Source of the DNA: JANNSW01 sp031431235
GTDB lineage: Bacteria; Pseudomonadota; Alphaproteobacteria; Rhizobiales; Hyphomicrobiaceae
Reading direction: 5' to 3'
Assembly (NCBI GenBank): GCA_031431235.1
Contig: JANPDA010000084.1
Coordinates: forward strand, 1-12,139
DNA: 12,139 bases
In this document: positions 1 through 6,451 of the stretch, piece after piece
Layout: each line of letters starts with the position of its first letter
How positions within the stretch are numbered: position 1 is the first letter of the stretch
The notes under the pieces: model-generated
What the model saw: the letters and a program-made list of their open reading frames with translations, nothing else
Database searches by the model: none
Told to the model about the DNA's origin: nothing
Made by a program: the position numbers and the translations under genes

Positions 1-6
1 GAGCCA

Positions 7-1122
7 ATGTCCGTCACGCGCGAAGACGTTTTGAAGCGCCTGGAGGCCGTCCCCGGCCCCGACGGCAAGACGCCGCTCACGCGCTCGGGCGCGCTCTCCG
101 AGATCGTCGTCCAATCGCAGAAGGTCTATTTCTCGATCGCAGTCGATGCAACTCGCCCGCAGGCCTATGAGAGCTTGCGGCAGGCGGCTGAGGTGGCGGT
201 CGCGAGCATCCCGGGCGTCAAGGGCGTTGTCGCTTCGCTGACCGCCGAGCGACCGCAGGGCAAGGGTAGCGGCGGGCATGCCCATGCGCCACAGCCGACG
301 CAGGCAGGCACGAAGGGGACCGGCATTCCGGGCGTCCGCCACATCATTGCGGTTGCCTCCGGCAAAGGTGGCGTCGGCAAATCGACCACCGCCTGCAATC
401 TGGCGCTCGCGCTGCGGACGATGGGACTGAAGGTCGGTGTGCTCGACGCGGACATCTTCGGGCCGTCGATGCCCAAGCTGTTCAATCTGCGCGGCAAGCC
501 GCAACTGAAGGACAAGCGTACGATCATTCCGCTCGAAGGCTATGGCGTCAAGGTGATGTCGATCGGCTTCCTGATCGAGGAGGACAAGGCGATCGTCTGG
601 CGCGGGCCGATGGTGATGAGCGCGCTCACCCAGATGCTGCGCGAGGTCGATTGGGGCGAGCTCGACGTGCTCGTCGTCGACATGCCGCCGGGCACGGGCG
701 ACGCGCAGCTCACCATGGCCCAGCAGGTGCCGCTATCGGGCGCGGTCATCGTCTCGACGCCGCAGGATCTGGCCTTGATCGATGCGCGCCGCGGCGTCGC
801 CATGTTCCGGCAGGTGAGCGTGCCGATCCTGGGGCTCGTCGAGAACATGAGCTATTTCGTGTGCGATGGCTGCGGCAAGCGCCACGACATCTTCGCCCAT
901 GGTGGGGCCCGCGACGAGGCGGCGCGCCAAGGCGTGCCGTTCCTGGGTGAGATCCCGCTCGCCCTCGAGATCCGCGAGCGCTCGGACGCGGGGCAGCCGG
1001 TGGTGGTGAGTGCCGCCGACGGGCCGCACGCCAAGGCCTATCGCGCCGCGGCTGCGGCGATCTGGCAGACGTTGCAGGCCGGCTCCGCCGCCCGCCCCGC
1101 GCCGCGCATCGTGATCGAGTAG
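7..1122 (+). CDS. mrp: Mrp/ApbC-family iron-sulfur cluster carrier ATPase
   Basis: A 371-residue cytoplasmic P-loop ATPase of the Mrp/NBP35/ApbC family, which carries assembled Fe-S clusters to apo-proteins. Visible domains are an N-terminal DUF59/MIP18-like domain (about residues 1-80), a low-complexity Gly/His/Pro/Gln linker (about 84-106), then the ATPase domain. The deviant Walker A GKGGVGKS lies at 119-126, the switch LDADIFGPSMP at about 146-156 and the Walker B-like VVDMPPGTGD at 223-232. A CxxC pair (C286, C289) binds the cluster shared between the two subunits of the dimer. Length and architecture are normal for alphaproteobacterial Mrp. The ATG at 7 starts the DUF59 domain at the usual place, but only six bases precede it, so its ribosome site and operon partners cannot be judged. 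Identification is secure; the client proteins are unknown. Confidence 0.96.
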   Translation: MSVTREDVLKRLEAVPGPDGKTPLTRSGALSEIVVQSQKVYFSIAVDATRPQAYESLRQAAEVAVASIPGVKGVVASLTAERPQGKGSGGHAHAPQPTQAGTKGTGIPGVRHIIAVASGKGGVGKSTTACNLALALRTMGLKVGVLDADIFGPSMPKLFNLRGKPQLKDKRTIIPLEGYGVKVMSIGFLIEEDKAIVWRGPMVMSALTQMLREVDWGELDVLVVDMPPGTGDAQLTMAQQVPLSGAVIVSTPQDLALIDARRGVAMFRQVSVPILGLVENMSYFVCDGCGKRHDIFAHGGARDEAARQGVPFLGEIPLALEIRERSDAGQPVVVSAADGPHAKAYRAAAAAIWQTLQAGSAARPAPRIVIE

Positions 1123-1341
1123 CGCCATCCAGCCATCACAGTTTTCCGACACGGCGGCAGCTGGTTTCACCGCCTGCGCATAGCGCTTGGCGCCGGCAAA
1201 CCCAAGCGTGTCCTCCTTCGTGGCATGAACGAGCGCTGACGTTGGAGTTCAGATCTCGTTCATCGGCGCCTTGATAGAACCAGCTCATAGACCAGGGGGA
1301 GGAAACAAAAACCTAACCCGAAACTGAGGAAGAACCAGAAC
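1123..1341 (+). other. Intergenic leader between mrp and the curlin cassette, two inverted repeats
   Basis: This 219-bp gap must hold the end of the mrp transcript and the promoter of the curlin genes. Two inverted repeats are visible. CGCTTGG (1184-1190) pairs with CCAAGCG (1202-1208) over an 11-nt loop; it has no T-tract but could end mrp. ATGAACGAG (1225-1233) pairs perfectly with CTCGTTCAT (1255-1263) over a 21-nt spacer and is either an operator or a leader stem. I could not assign convincing -35/-10 boxes. No small ORF with a ribosome site is apparent. Confidence 0.5.
1326..1333 (+). promoter_or_regulatory. Ribosome binding site of first curlin gene
   Basis: GAGGAAGA lies 8 nt upstream of the ATG at 1342 and supports that start, which also gives a proper signal peptide. 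Confidence 0.75.
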
Positions 1342-1773
1342 ATGCGCACACTGTTGAAGATCAGCCTCGTAGCTCTTGCTGTTGGCTTGGGCGCGATCGA
1401 TGCCTATGCTGGGGGATCGACGGTCTCGATTGAGCAGTACGGTTACGCGAATGGCGCTGGCGGCGCCCAGCATGGCCGTCGCAACCGCCTGACCGTCTAC
1501 CAGGACGGCACCGGCAATACGAGCATCAGCACCCAGGATGGCAGCTACAACCGGACGGTCATCGGCCAGAGCGGCAACCGCAACTCCGCCGACACCTATC
1601 AGCGCGGACGGCGCAACATCGTCGGCGTTGGGCAGTTTGGCAGCGGCCACACCGTCGTCACCACCCAGGACGGTAGCGGCAACGCCGTCGGCGTGATCCA
1701 GGCCGGCCGCAACAACCATGCGACGACGACCCAGGTCGGCGCCGGCAACGTCACGGTCATCGTCCAGGACTGA
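1342..1773 (+). CDS. Curlin-repeat amyloid subunit (CsgA/CsgB-like)
   Basis: A 143-residue exported protein. A signal peptide covers residues 1-23 (hydrophobic core at about 4-18, likely cleavage AYA|GG). The rest is almost wholly repeat: glutamines fall at residues 32, 43, 54, 65, 76, 87, 98, 109, 120, 131 and 142, an unbroken 11-residue period. Most units read QxGxxN followed by five mainly Val/Ile/Thr/Ser/Gly residues. This is the curlin signature, in which each unit forms one strand of a stacked beta-solenoid amyloid with Gln/Asn ladders. Curlins are secreted through the outer-membrane CsgG pore and polymerise on the cell surface for adhesion and biofilm. It is first in a three-gene cassette with a CsgH-like gene and a second curlin. 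Its longer repeat array suggests the major subunit, but CsgA versus CsgB cannot be settled by sequence. Family assignment is strong. Confidence 0.9.
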   Translation: MRTLLKISLVALAVGLGAIDAYAGGSTVSIEQYGYANGAGGAQHGRRNRLTVYQDGTGNTSISTQDGSYNRTVIGQSGNRNSADTYQRGRRNIVGVGQFGSGHTVVTTQDGSGNAVGVIQAGRNNHATTTQVGAGNVTVIVQD

Positions 1774-1802
1774 CGCGCCATCTCACTGCGCAATGATCAA
1801 GC

Positions 1803-1835
1803 CGGCGAGGGGAGATGCGGACGCTCCCCTCGCCG
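1803..1835 (+). promoter_or_regulatory. Strong intercistronic hairpin between curlin 1 and csgH
   Basis: CGGCGAGGGGAG (1803-1814) and CTCCCCTCGCCG (1824-1835) form a perfect 12-bp GC-rich stem over a 9-nt loop. It lies 29 nt after the curlin stop and 17 nt before the csgH ribosome site. No U-tract follows, so it is better read as a partial (attenuating) terminator or an mRNA-stabilising 3' end that raises curlin 1 output over the downstream genes than as a full intrinsic terminator. Confidence 0.6.
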
Positions 1836-1867
1836 CAAGACACGAATTCAACAGAAGGACGACGGTC

Positions 1868-2263
1868 ATGTCATCGGTCAAGTTGTGGCTCGCGATTGGG
1901 CTCCTGCCGCTTGCCGGGGCAATCGGCATCGACGCGGGCGGAGGCGGCAGCGCGCAAGCGGCCGCAAGCGGCCTGCGCTGCGAGATCCGAGTGCACGAGC
2001 AGTCGGCGGGTGTGACCCTCGAGGGTGTCGTGCACGCCAATGCTGCGGTCACCGGCTCCTATCGCCTGGAAGTCTCAAAGACGGGCGGAGGCGGCTCGTC
2101 CGATATCAGCCAAAGCGGGGAGTTCAGCGCGGGCCCCGGCGAGTTGGGCTCGCTCGGCACGGTCATGCTGGGCGGCGATCCCGGCGCCTATGTCGCACGG
2201 CTCGAAGTGACGGCGGGCGGAGTGCGGGTCGAATGCAGCGAGCATTTCAGCGGCGAACTCTGA
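1868..2263 (+). CDS. csgH: CsgH-like periplasmic curli chaperone/inhibitor
   Basis: A 131-residue exported protein. A signal peptide is followed by a Gly/Ala-rich stretch, with cleavage likely near residues 29-33 (AQAAAS). The mature part is a small, strand-rich domain with exactly two cysteines, C38 and C123, at its ends. That layout fits CsgH, a single beta-sandwich closed by a disulfide and known from Alphaproteobacteria to hold curlin soluble in the periplasm. The patterns LRCEIRV, GVTLEGVV, GSYRLEVSKTGGGGSS and YVARLEV fit alternating beta strands. The ATG at 1868 is chosen because AGAAGGA (1853-1859) lies 8 nt upstream; the reading frame opens 50 codons earlier, inside the first curlin gene, but that part has no ribosome site. 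Its place between two curlins supports the call. The exact family name rests on recalled similarity, so moderate to high confidence. Confidence 0.8.
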   Translation: MSSVKLWLAIGLLPLAGAIGIDAGGGGSAQAAASGLRCEIRVHEQSAGVTLEGVVHANAAVTGSYRLEVSKTGGGGSSDISQSGEFSAGPGELGSLGTVMLGGDPGAYVARLEVTAGGVRVECSEHFSGEL

Positions 2264-2281
2264 CATCTCAGGAGAATCTCC

Positions 2282-2692
2282 ATGGTCTCGACCCGGATAC
2301 TGGGAGGCGTGTTTGGCCTCGCGCTGGCCGGTTGCATGCTGCAAACGCCAGCTCCCGCGGCTGCTGGCGGCAGCGTCAACATCTACGTGACGCCAAAGGG
2401 CGAGAGTGCAGACGCATTCCGCAAGGGCTTCCAGCTCTACTCGCTCTATCGCAACTTGAAGAACGAGGCTCGCGTCAACCAGCGCGGCAGCGGCAATGCG
2501 GCCGGCGTCAGCCAGAGCGGCAGCGGCAACAACGCGCTCGTCGTCCAGCGCGGCAAGGGCCACTCGGCAACCATCAGCCAGAACGGCAACGACAACGCCT
2601 TCGGCGTCTTCCAGTTCGGGAAAAAGCAGAAGGCGGACGCCGCCCAGAACGGCAACGGCAATGTGGGCTTTCTCTTGCAGGGTGGGTGGTGA
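2282..2692 (+). CDS. Second curlin-repeat protein, shorter; possible nucleator
   Basis: A 136-residue exported protein with an AGGAGA ribosome site ending 6 nt before the ATG and only 18 bp after csgH, so co-transcribed. An N-terminal signal is followed by a non-repeat segment (about 30-62, Lys/Arg/Tyr-rich), then curlin units with glutamines at residues 67, 78, 89, 100, 111, 122 and 133. This is the same 11-residue QxGxxN period as the first curlin but with six units. The array ends in QGGW. The shorter array and extra N-terminal segment fit a CsgB-like nucleator or minor subunit. The signal contains LAGC (15-18), a good lipobox, before a second possible cleavage point (APAAA|GG, about 24-29), so it may be a lipoprotein. 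Curlin family membership is clear; the nucleator role and lipidation are inference. Confidence 0.87.
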   Translation: MVSTRILGGVFGLALAGCMLQTPAPAAAGGSVNIYVTPKGESADAFRKGFQLYSLYRNLKNEARVNQRGSGNAAGVSQSGSGNNALVVQRGKGHSATISQNGNDNAFGVFQFGKKQKADAAQNGNGNVGFLLQGGW

Positions 2693-2695
2693 TGC

Positions 2696-2787
2696 AGGTT
2701 GGGTCGAGCGCTTCAGCGAGACCCAACACGGGCCGAGCCCTGGATCGTTGGGTGTCGCCCGGATCAAGTCCGGGCTCGACCCAACCT
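2696..2787. repeat. REP-like double palindrome between convergent genes; likely bidirectional terminator
   Basis: Two hairpins lie in tandem. The first pairs GTTGGGTC (2698-2705) with GACCCAAC (2720-2727), with an inner CGC/GCG stem. The second pairs GTTGGGT (2747-2753) with ACCCAAC (2779-2785) and encloses GCCCGGA (2757-2763) / TCCGGGC (2769-2775) over a 5-nt loop. The outer 14-nt arms AGGTTGGGTCGAGC (2696-2709) and GCTCGACCCAACCT (2774-2787) are also perfect inverted copies, so the whole block can fold as one cruciform. A small GGGC/GCCC hairpin (2730-2740) sits between. It fills the gap between the convergent curlin and puuB-like genes, and its right arm overlaps two bases of the latter's TAG stop. 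The layout resembles dispersed bacterial REP/BIME elements. Confidence 0.75.
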
Positions 2788-4075
2788 ACAGAAGCCGGTC
2801 CCGCAGCCGGTAGTACGCCATGCCGAGCGCGAGCAGCTTGGAGCCGATCGCGGGCCCGGTCGGCAAGCGCCATTGCGGGATCCGCCCGAACAATTCGAGC
2901 CGCTCGGAGCGGCCGTCAATGGCGTCCGCCACGATCTCGCTCGCCAGGTGAGTGACGTTGACGCCGTGGCCCGAATAGCCCTGCAGGTGGAAGACGTTTG
3001 CCGCTGTGCGCCCGATCAACGGCACGCGGCTGATGACGATGCCGATATGGCCGCCCCATTCATAGTCGATCCGGAGCTCGGCAAGCTCGGGATAGAGCTT
3101 CAGCATGCGCGGACGCAACGCGCCGGTGATGCTGGGCGGATCGACATTGGCATACTGGCAGAGCCCGCCGAACAGCATGCGCCGGTCGGCCGAGAGCCGG
3201 AAGTAGTCGAGCACGATCCGGCTGTCGCTGACAGCGAGGTTCTGCGGATTGATGCGGTTGGCGAGGGTTTTGGACAATGGCTCGGTCGCGATGACGTAGG
3301 TGCCGGCCGGGAACAACAGACCGCCCAGCCGCTTGCGCTCGAGGCTATGATAGGCGTTGCCCGCGAGCACGACCGACGAAGCGGTGACGCGACCTCGGCT
3401 GGTGACGACGACGGGCTTGGGACCATGCACGATCTCGCCGACCGAGGAGCCCTCGAAGATCTGGACCCCGAGGCTGGTGGCGCCCCTGGCTTCGCCCAGA
3501 CACAGATTGAGCGGATGGCAGTGGGCGTTGCGCCGGTCGATCAGGCCGCCGAGATAGGCGTCGGTCCCCAATAGCTTTGCCATGCCGGTCCTGTCGACCA
3601 GCTCGAGGTGGGCACTGCCGCCGGCGTACCCCTCCAGCTCCTTGGCGAAGGCTTCGAGGCCAGTCAGATGGCGCGGCTTCACGGCCGCTTCGACATAGCC
3701 GTTCCTCCAATCGCAATCGATCCTGAAGCGCTCGATCCGCTGCTCGATGATCTCGTGGCCGCGATACCATAGTGCGGCGATCAGCTCGTTGCCTGCTTGG
3801 CCCAGCGCCTGGCGGATCCGCCCGTCGCCTTGCAGCCCGCCATTGACTTGCCCGCCATTTCTGCCCGACGCGCCCCAGCCGACGCGGTTGGCTTCGAGCA
3901 CCACCACCTTGGCGCCTCGGTCGGCGAGGAAGATTGCGGTGGAGAGGCCCGAGAAGCCCCCACCGACGATGCAGACATCTGCCGCGATGTCGCCTTCGAG
4001 GCGTAAATAGGCGGTCGCGTCGTTGACGGTTGCCGCATAGTAGGAGCGGGGATGGGCGGAGCTCATCGACGGCAT
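2786..4075 (-). CDS. puuB: FAD-dependent oxidoreductase, gamma-glutamylputrescine oxidase (PuuB)-like
   Basis: A 429-residue cytoplasmic flavoprotein of the DAO/GlpO family. The N-terminus has the SYYAAT motif typical of PuuB relatives, then the Rossmann dinucleotide-binding site VGGGFSGLS (about 37-45) with the ribose-binding acidic residue at E61 (VVLEAN), and GASGRNGGQ (68-76), characteristic of this group. A C-terminal WGGHIGI...P...HLQGYSGHGV region closes the FAD site. PuuB oxidises gamma-glutamylputrescine to its aldehyde. The ATG at 4075 has GGGAGC 6 nt upstream in the 19-bp gap after the puuA-like gene, so the two are almost certainly one transcript. Related oxidases act on other amines or amino acids; the synthetase neighbour favours a gamma-glutamylated amine, but the exact substrate is unknown. 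Confidence 0.86.
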   Translation of the reverse strand: MPSMSSAHPRSYYAATVNDATAYLRLEGDIAADVCIVGGGFSGLSTAIFLADRGAKVVVLEANRVGWGASGRNGGQVNGGLQGDGRIRQALGQAGNELIAALWYRGHEIIEQRIERFRIDCDWRNGYVEAAVKPRHLTGLEAFAKELEGYAGGSAHLELVDRTGMAKLLGTDAYLGGLIDRRNAHCHPLNLCLGEARGATSLGVQIFEGSSVGEIVHGPKPVVVTSRGRVTASSVVLAGNAYHSLERKRLGGLLFPAGTYVIATEPLSKTLANRINPQNLAVSDSRIVLDYFRLSADRRMLFGGLCQYANVDPPSITGALRPRMLKLYPELAELRIDYEWGGHIGIVISRVPLIGRTAANVFHLQGYSGHGVNVTHLASEIVADAIDGRSERLELFGRIPQWRLPTGPAIGSKLLALGMAYYRLRDRLL

Positions 4076-4094
4076 GGTCAGCTCCCGTTCGCGC

Positions 4095-5438
4095 TCAGAG
4101 GGTTCGCAGGAACCAGGCGAAGTCGCGATCTGGCACCTCGCCGTGGTAGCGCTCTTCCTCGAACCGTTTCATGTTGAAATAGGCGCGCATGAAGTCGCCG
4201 CCCAGATAGTGGGGCAGGATGTCGGCCTGCTGGAAAGCGCGCAGCGCGAGGGGAAAGCGGTTTGGCAGCGGTTCAGCGGCAACCGGGGCAACCTCGCGCG
4301 ACATTGGCCCGGGATCGATCTGGTTCGACAGGCCGTGATGCAGTCCGGCGAGGATGCCGGCAACCACGAGATAGGGGCAGGCGTCGGCTCCCGCCACCCG
4401 GTGCTCGAAGCGCTTGTCGGCTTCGCCCGCGACCGGCAGGCGCAATGCGACGCCGCGCTCATTCTCGACCCAGGACGGCTCCATCGGCACGAACTGGCCG
4501 ATCTGGAACCGGCGAAACGAGTTGGCGTTTGGTGCAAACAGCAGCATCGACTGCGGCATCAGCGCTTTCAGGCCTCCGATTGCATGCCCGAGCAGCACTT
4601 GCCCGCCCTTGCCGCCGAAGACATTGCGGCCTTTGCTGTCGAGCAAGCTCAGATGGACATGCAATCCGGAGCCGGAATTGCCTGGGATTGGCTTGGCCAT
4701 GAAGCTCGCCACCTGTCCGCGCCGGCGCGCGATCCCCTTCATGGCACGTTTCAGTAGCATTGCATCGTCGGCAGCGGCCAGCACATCGGGGACATGATGG
4801 AGGTTCGCCTCGAACTGACCGTCGCCGTACTCGGTGAAGACGGATGTGAGGGGAATGCCCTGCGCGGCGCACACCGCTTTGGCCTCCTCGATCACGTCGC
4901 GATAGTCGTCGAGCACCTCCATGCTCATGGTTTGGGTGCCCTCGAGGCGTGGTAGCCCGTTGGAGGGCTTGGTCGGCGAGGGCGGAGTGGTGCGGGGATC
5001 GAGCAGGTAGAACTCGAGCTCGAGCGCGACCATCGGTGTCAACCCCATCGCCGTGAGCGGCTGCAGCGCCCGTCGCACCAGCGCACGTGGATCGGCGAAG
5101 TGGGGCTCGCCCGTAAGCGTCATGCCCTCGGTCAACAGCTGGGCGGTTGGAATATCGCGCCACGGCACGATCCGCAGACTGCCCGGCACGGGCTGGAAGC
5201 AGCCGTCGGGGTCGCCCTCGAAGCCGGCGCCGAGATGGGGATGCTCGGTGTGACCGGTCGCATCGAGCATCAGGTGCGAGACGGGCGAGATCATGCCCTT
5301 CTCGGCAATCGATTTGAGCTCGCTGGCTGGGTATTCCTTGCCGCGCAGGATGCCAGAGATGTCGGAAAACAGCACTTCGACGGCGGCAAGATCAGGATGG
5401 CGTGCGATAAAAGCGGCGGCTTCGTCGGGGAAGGTCAT
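4095..5438 (-). CDS. puuA: Glutamine synthetase family, gamma-glutamylputrescine synthetase (PuuA)-like
   Basis: A 447-residue protein of the glutamine synthetase family that would ligate glutamate to an amine at the cost of ATP. GS landmarks are all present: the N-terminal beta-grasp with LFSDISGILRGK (about 23-34), the metal-binding ELEFYL (about 140-145), TEYGDGQFE (about 202-210), GSGLHVHLSL (about 256-265, with the catalytic-site histidines), NSFRR (about 306-310) and the ADKRFEHR loop (about 340-347). Length is typical of PuuA/GlnT-type enzymes. It lies 19 bp upstream of the PuuB-like oxidase, the next pathway step. The start is uncertain: an ATG at 5438 and a GTG at 5447 are in frame three codons apart, and neither has a clear Shine-Dalgarno; I chose the ATG. 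A different primary amine substrate (for example ethanolamine or another polyamine) is possible. Confidence 0.87.
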   Translation of the reverse strand: MTFPDEAAAFIARHPDLAAVEVLFSDISGILRGKEYPASELKSIAEKGMISPVSHLMLDATGHTEHPHLGAGFEGDPDGCFQPVPGSLRIVPWRDIPTAQLLTEGMTLTGEPHFADPRALVRRALQPLTAMGLTPMVALELEFYLLDPRTTPPSPTKPSNGLPRLEGTQTMSMEVLDDYRDVIEEAKAVCAAQGIPLTSVFTEYGDGQFEANLHHVPDVLAAADDAMLLKRAMKGIARRRGQVASFMAKPIPGNSGSGLHVHLSLLDSKGRNVFGGKGGQVLLGHAIGGLKALMPQSMLLFAPNANSFRRFQIGQFVPMEPSWVENERGVALRLPVAGEADKRFEHRVAGADACPYLVVAGILAGLHHGLSNQIDPGPMSREVAPVAAEPLPNRFPLALRAFQQADILPHYLGGDFMRAYFNMKRFEEERYHGEVPDRDFAWFLRTL

Positions 5439-5519
5439 GAAATTCACTGTGCAAGCGACCGGCGATCGGGCGGGCGCGCTGCTCTCCGGTCGATGTCTTC
5501 GAGGGGGTTCCGACCTTTC

Positions 5520-5550
5520 ATCCCGGCCGCGTTGGTGCGCGGACCGGGAT
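5520..5550. repeat. Strong palindromic hairpin between binding-protein and puuA-like genes
   Basis: ATCCCGGCCGCG (5520-5531) pairs with CGCGGACCGGGAT (5538-5550), a 12-bp stem with a single bulged A over a 6-nt loop. It sits in the middle of the 209-218 bp gap between two same-strand genes, with no U-tract on either side. It is likely a REP-type element or mRNA 3'-end stabiliser that separates expression of the binding protein from the downstream enzymes. The rest of this gap has only weak stems (for example GCCGAT/ATCGGC at 5568-5595). Confidence 0.6.
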
Positions 5551-5656
5551 CGCTGCCAGCGAGGTCAGCCGATGTGGCACGGATCCGAGATCGGCCGTCG
5601 CGCCGGTGGCACGTCGTCCCTCCGGGGTGCCGGGTTGGGTGCGAGAAGCGCTCCAC

Positions 5657-6451
5657 TCACTGCGGCAGCGGTCGCTCCTCGACCGTCGCGGTGCCGGCGC
5701 CGGCATCGACGCCGAGCCATTTCTTGTGCAGCGCCGCCATCGTGCCGTCCTGCTTCAGCTCGGTGATCGCGGCATTGATCTTGTCGAGCATCGGATGGCC
5801 TTTCTTGCACATCAGGCCGTACTGGTCGGCCGTCTTGATGCGCTCCTTGACGGCCAGATCCGTCATCTTGGCGAAGGCGAACTCGAAGCCGACGATGTCG
5901 CCCACGCCGCCGTCCAGCCGGCCGTTCTGCAGGTCGAGCAGCAGATCCTGCTGGGCCTTGTAGCTCTTCAACTCGCCGAACCCGTACTCGCCGGTCTTCT
6001 CCTTGATCCAGGCCTCTCCGATCGAGGTCGCGATGGCTCCGACGACCTTGCCCTTCATGTCGGCCAGGCTCTTGATGCCATTGTCGGCCTTGCCGACGAG
6101 AGCCATGTCGTTGTCGTAGTAGCCCTGCGTGAAGGACTGGTTCTGCATTCGCTCGGGTGTGATCGAGATCGTGGAGATGGCACAATCGATCCGGCCCGAG
6201 GAGGTCGCTGCGAACAGCGCCTGGAAGTCATAGTCGGCGATCTCGACCGGGACGCCGAGCTTCTTGCCGACCGCGTTGATCATGTCGACCTCGAAGCCTT
6301 CAAAGGAGCCGTCCTCCTTCTTGTTCTCCCAAGGCGGGTTGGCCGGATAGCTGCCGATCATGAGCTTGTCCTGGGCAAAGGCAGCGGGAGCCGCCAAGCC
6401 CAAAGACAGGGTTGCAGCCAGCAGCACCAGCCGGCGGGTGACGATGAGCAT
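5657..6451 (-). CDS. Periplasmic amino-acid/amine substrate-binding protein, SBP family 3
   Basis: A 264-residue ABC-transporter binding protein of solute-binding family 3. A signal peptide (twin Arg at 6-7, hydrophobic core 8-24, likely cleavage AFA|QDK) precedes lobe 1, with GSYPANPPWE and GFEVDMINAVGKKLGV (about 52-67). The family hinge follows, STISITPERMQNQSF (about 93-107), where the Arg binds the ligand carboxylate. Lobe 2 contains LADMKGKVVGAI and the GVGD segment (about 182-185). The ATG at 6451 is chosen because GGGAGGA (6460-6466) lies 8 nt upstream and the signal peptide begins there; the frame stays open for 52 more codons with no signal character. Ligands of this family are usually polar amino acids. 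Its place upstream of puuA/puuB-like genes suggests an amine or a related amino acid. No permease or ATPase gene is visible nearby. Confidence 0.88.
   Translation of the reverse strand: MLIVTRRLVLLAATLSLGLAAPAAFAQDKLMIGSYPANPPWENKKEDGSFEGFEVDMINAVGKKLGVPVEIADYDFQALFAATSSGRIDCAISTISITPERMQNQSFTQGYYDNDMALVGKADNGIKSLADMKGKVVGAIATSIGEAWIKEKTGEYGFGELKSYKAQQDLLLDLQNGRLDGGVGDIVGFEFAFAKMTDLAVKERIKTADQYGLMCKKGHPMLDKINAAITELKQDGTMAALHKKWLGVDAGAGTATVEERPLPQ

Noticed and set aside
1342..1773. DNA-level tandem repeat or CRISPR-like array
   Set aside because: The periodicity is in the protein (33-nt units with divergent codons), not near-identical DNA repeats with unique spacers.
1718..1867. N-terminal extension of CsgH
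   Set aside because: It overlaps the first curlin gene and is Arg-rich; the ATG at 1868 starts a signal peptide and has AGAAGGA.
1885..2955. 356-residue plus-strand open frame
   Set aside because: It overlaps csgH and the second curlin in another frame, is very Arg-rich without domains, and has no ribosome site; it is a GC-bias shadow.
2699..3574. 291-residue plus-strand open frame
   Set aside because: Antisense to the PuuB-like gene, whose FAD motifs are clear; no recognisable protein pattern.
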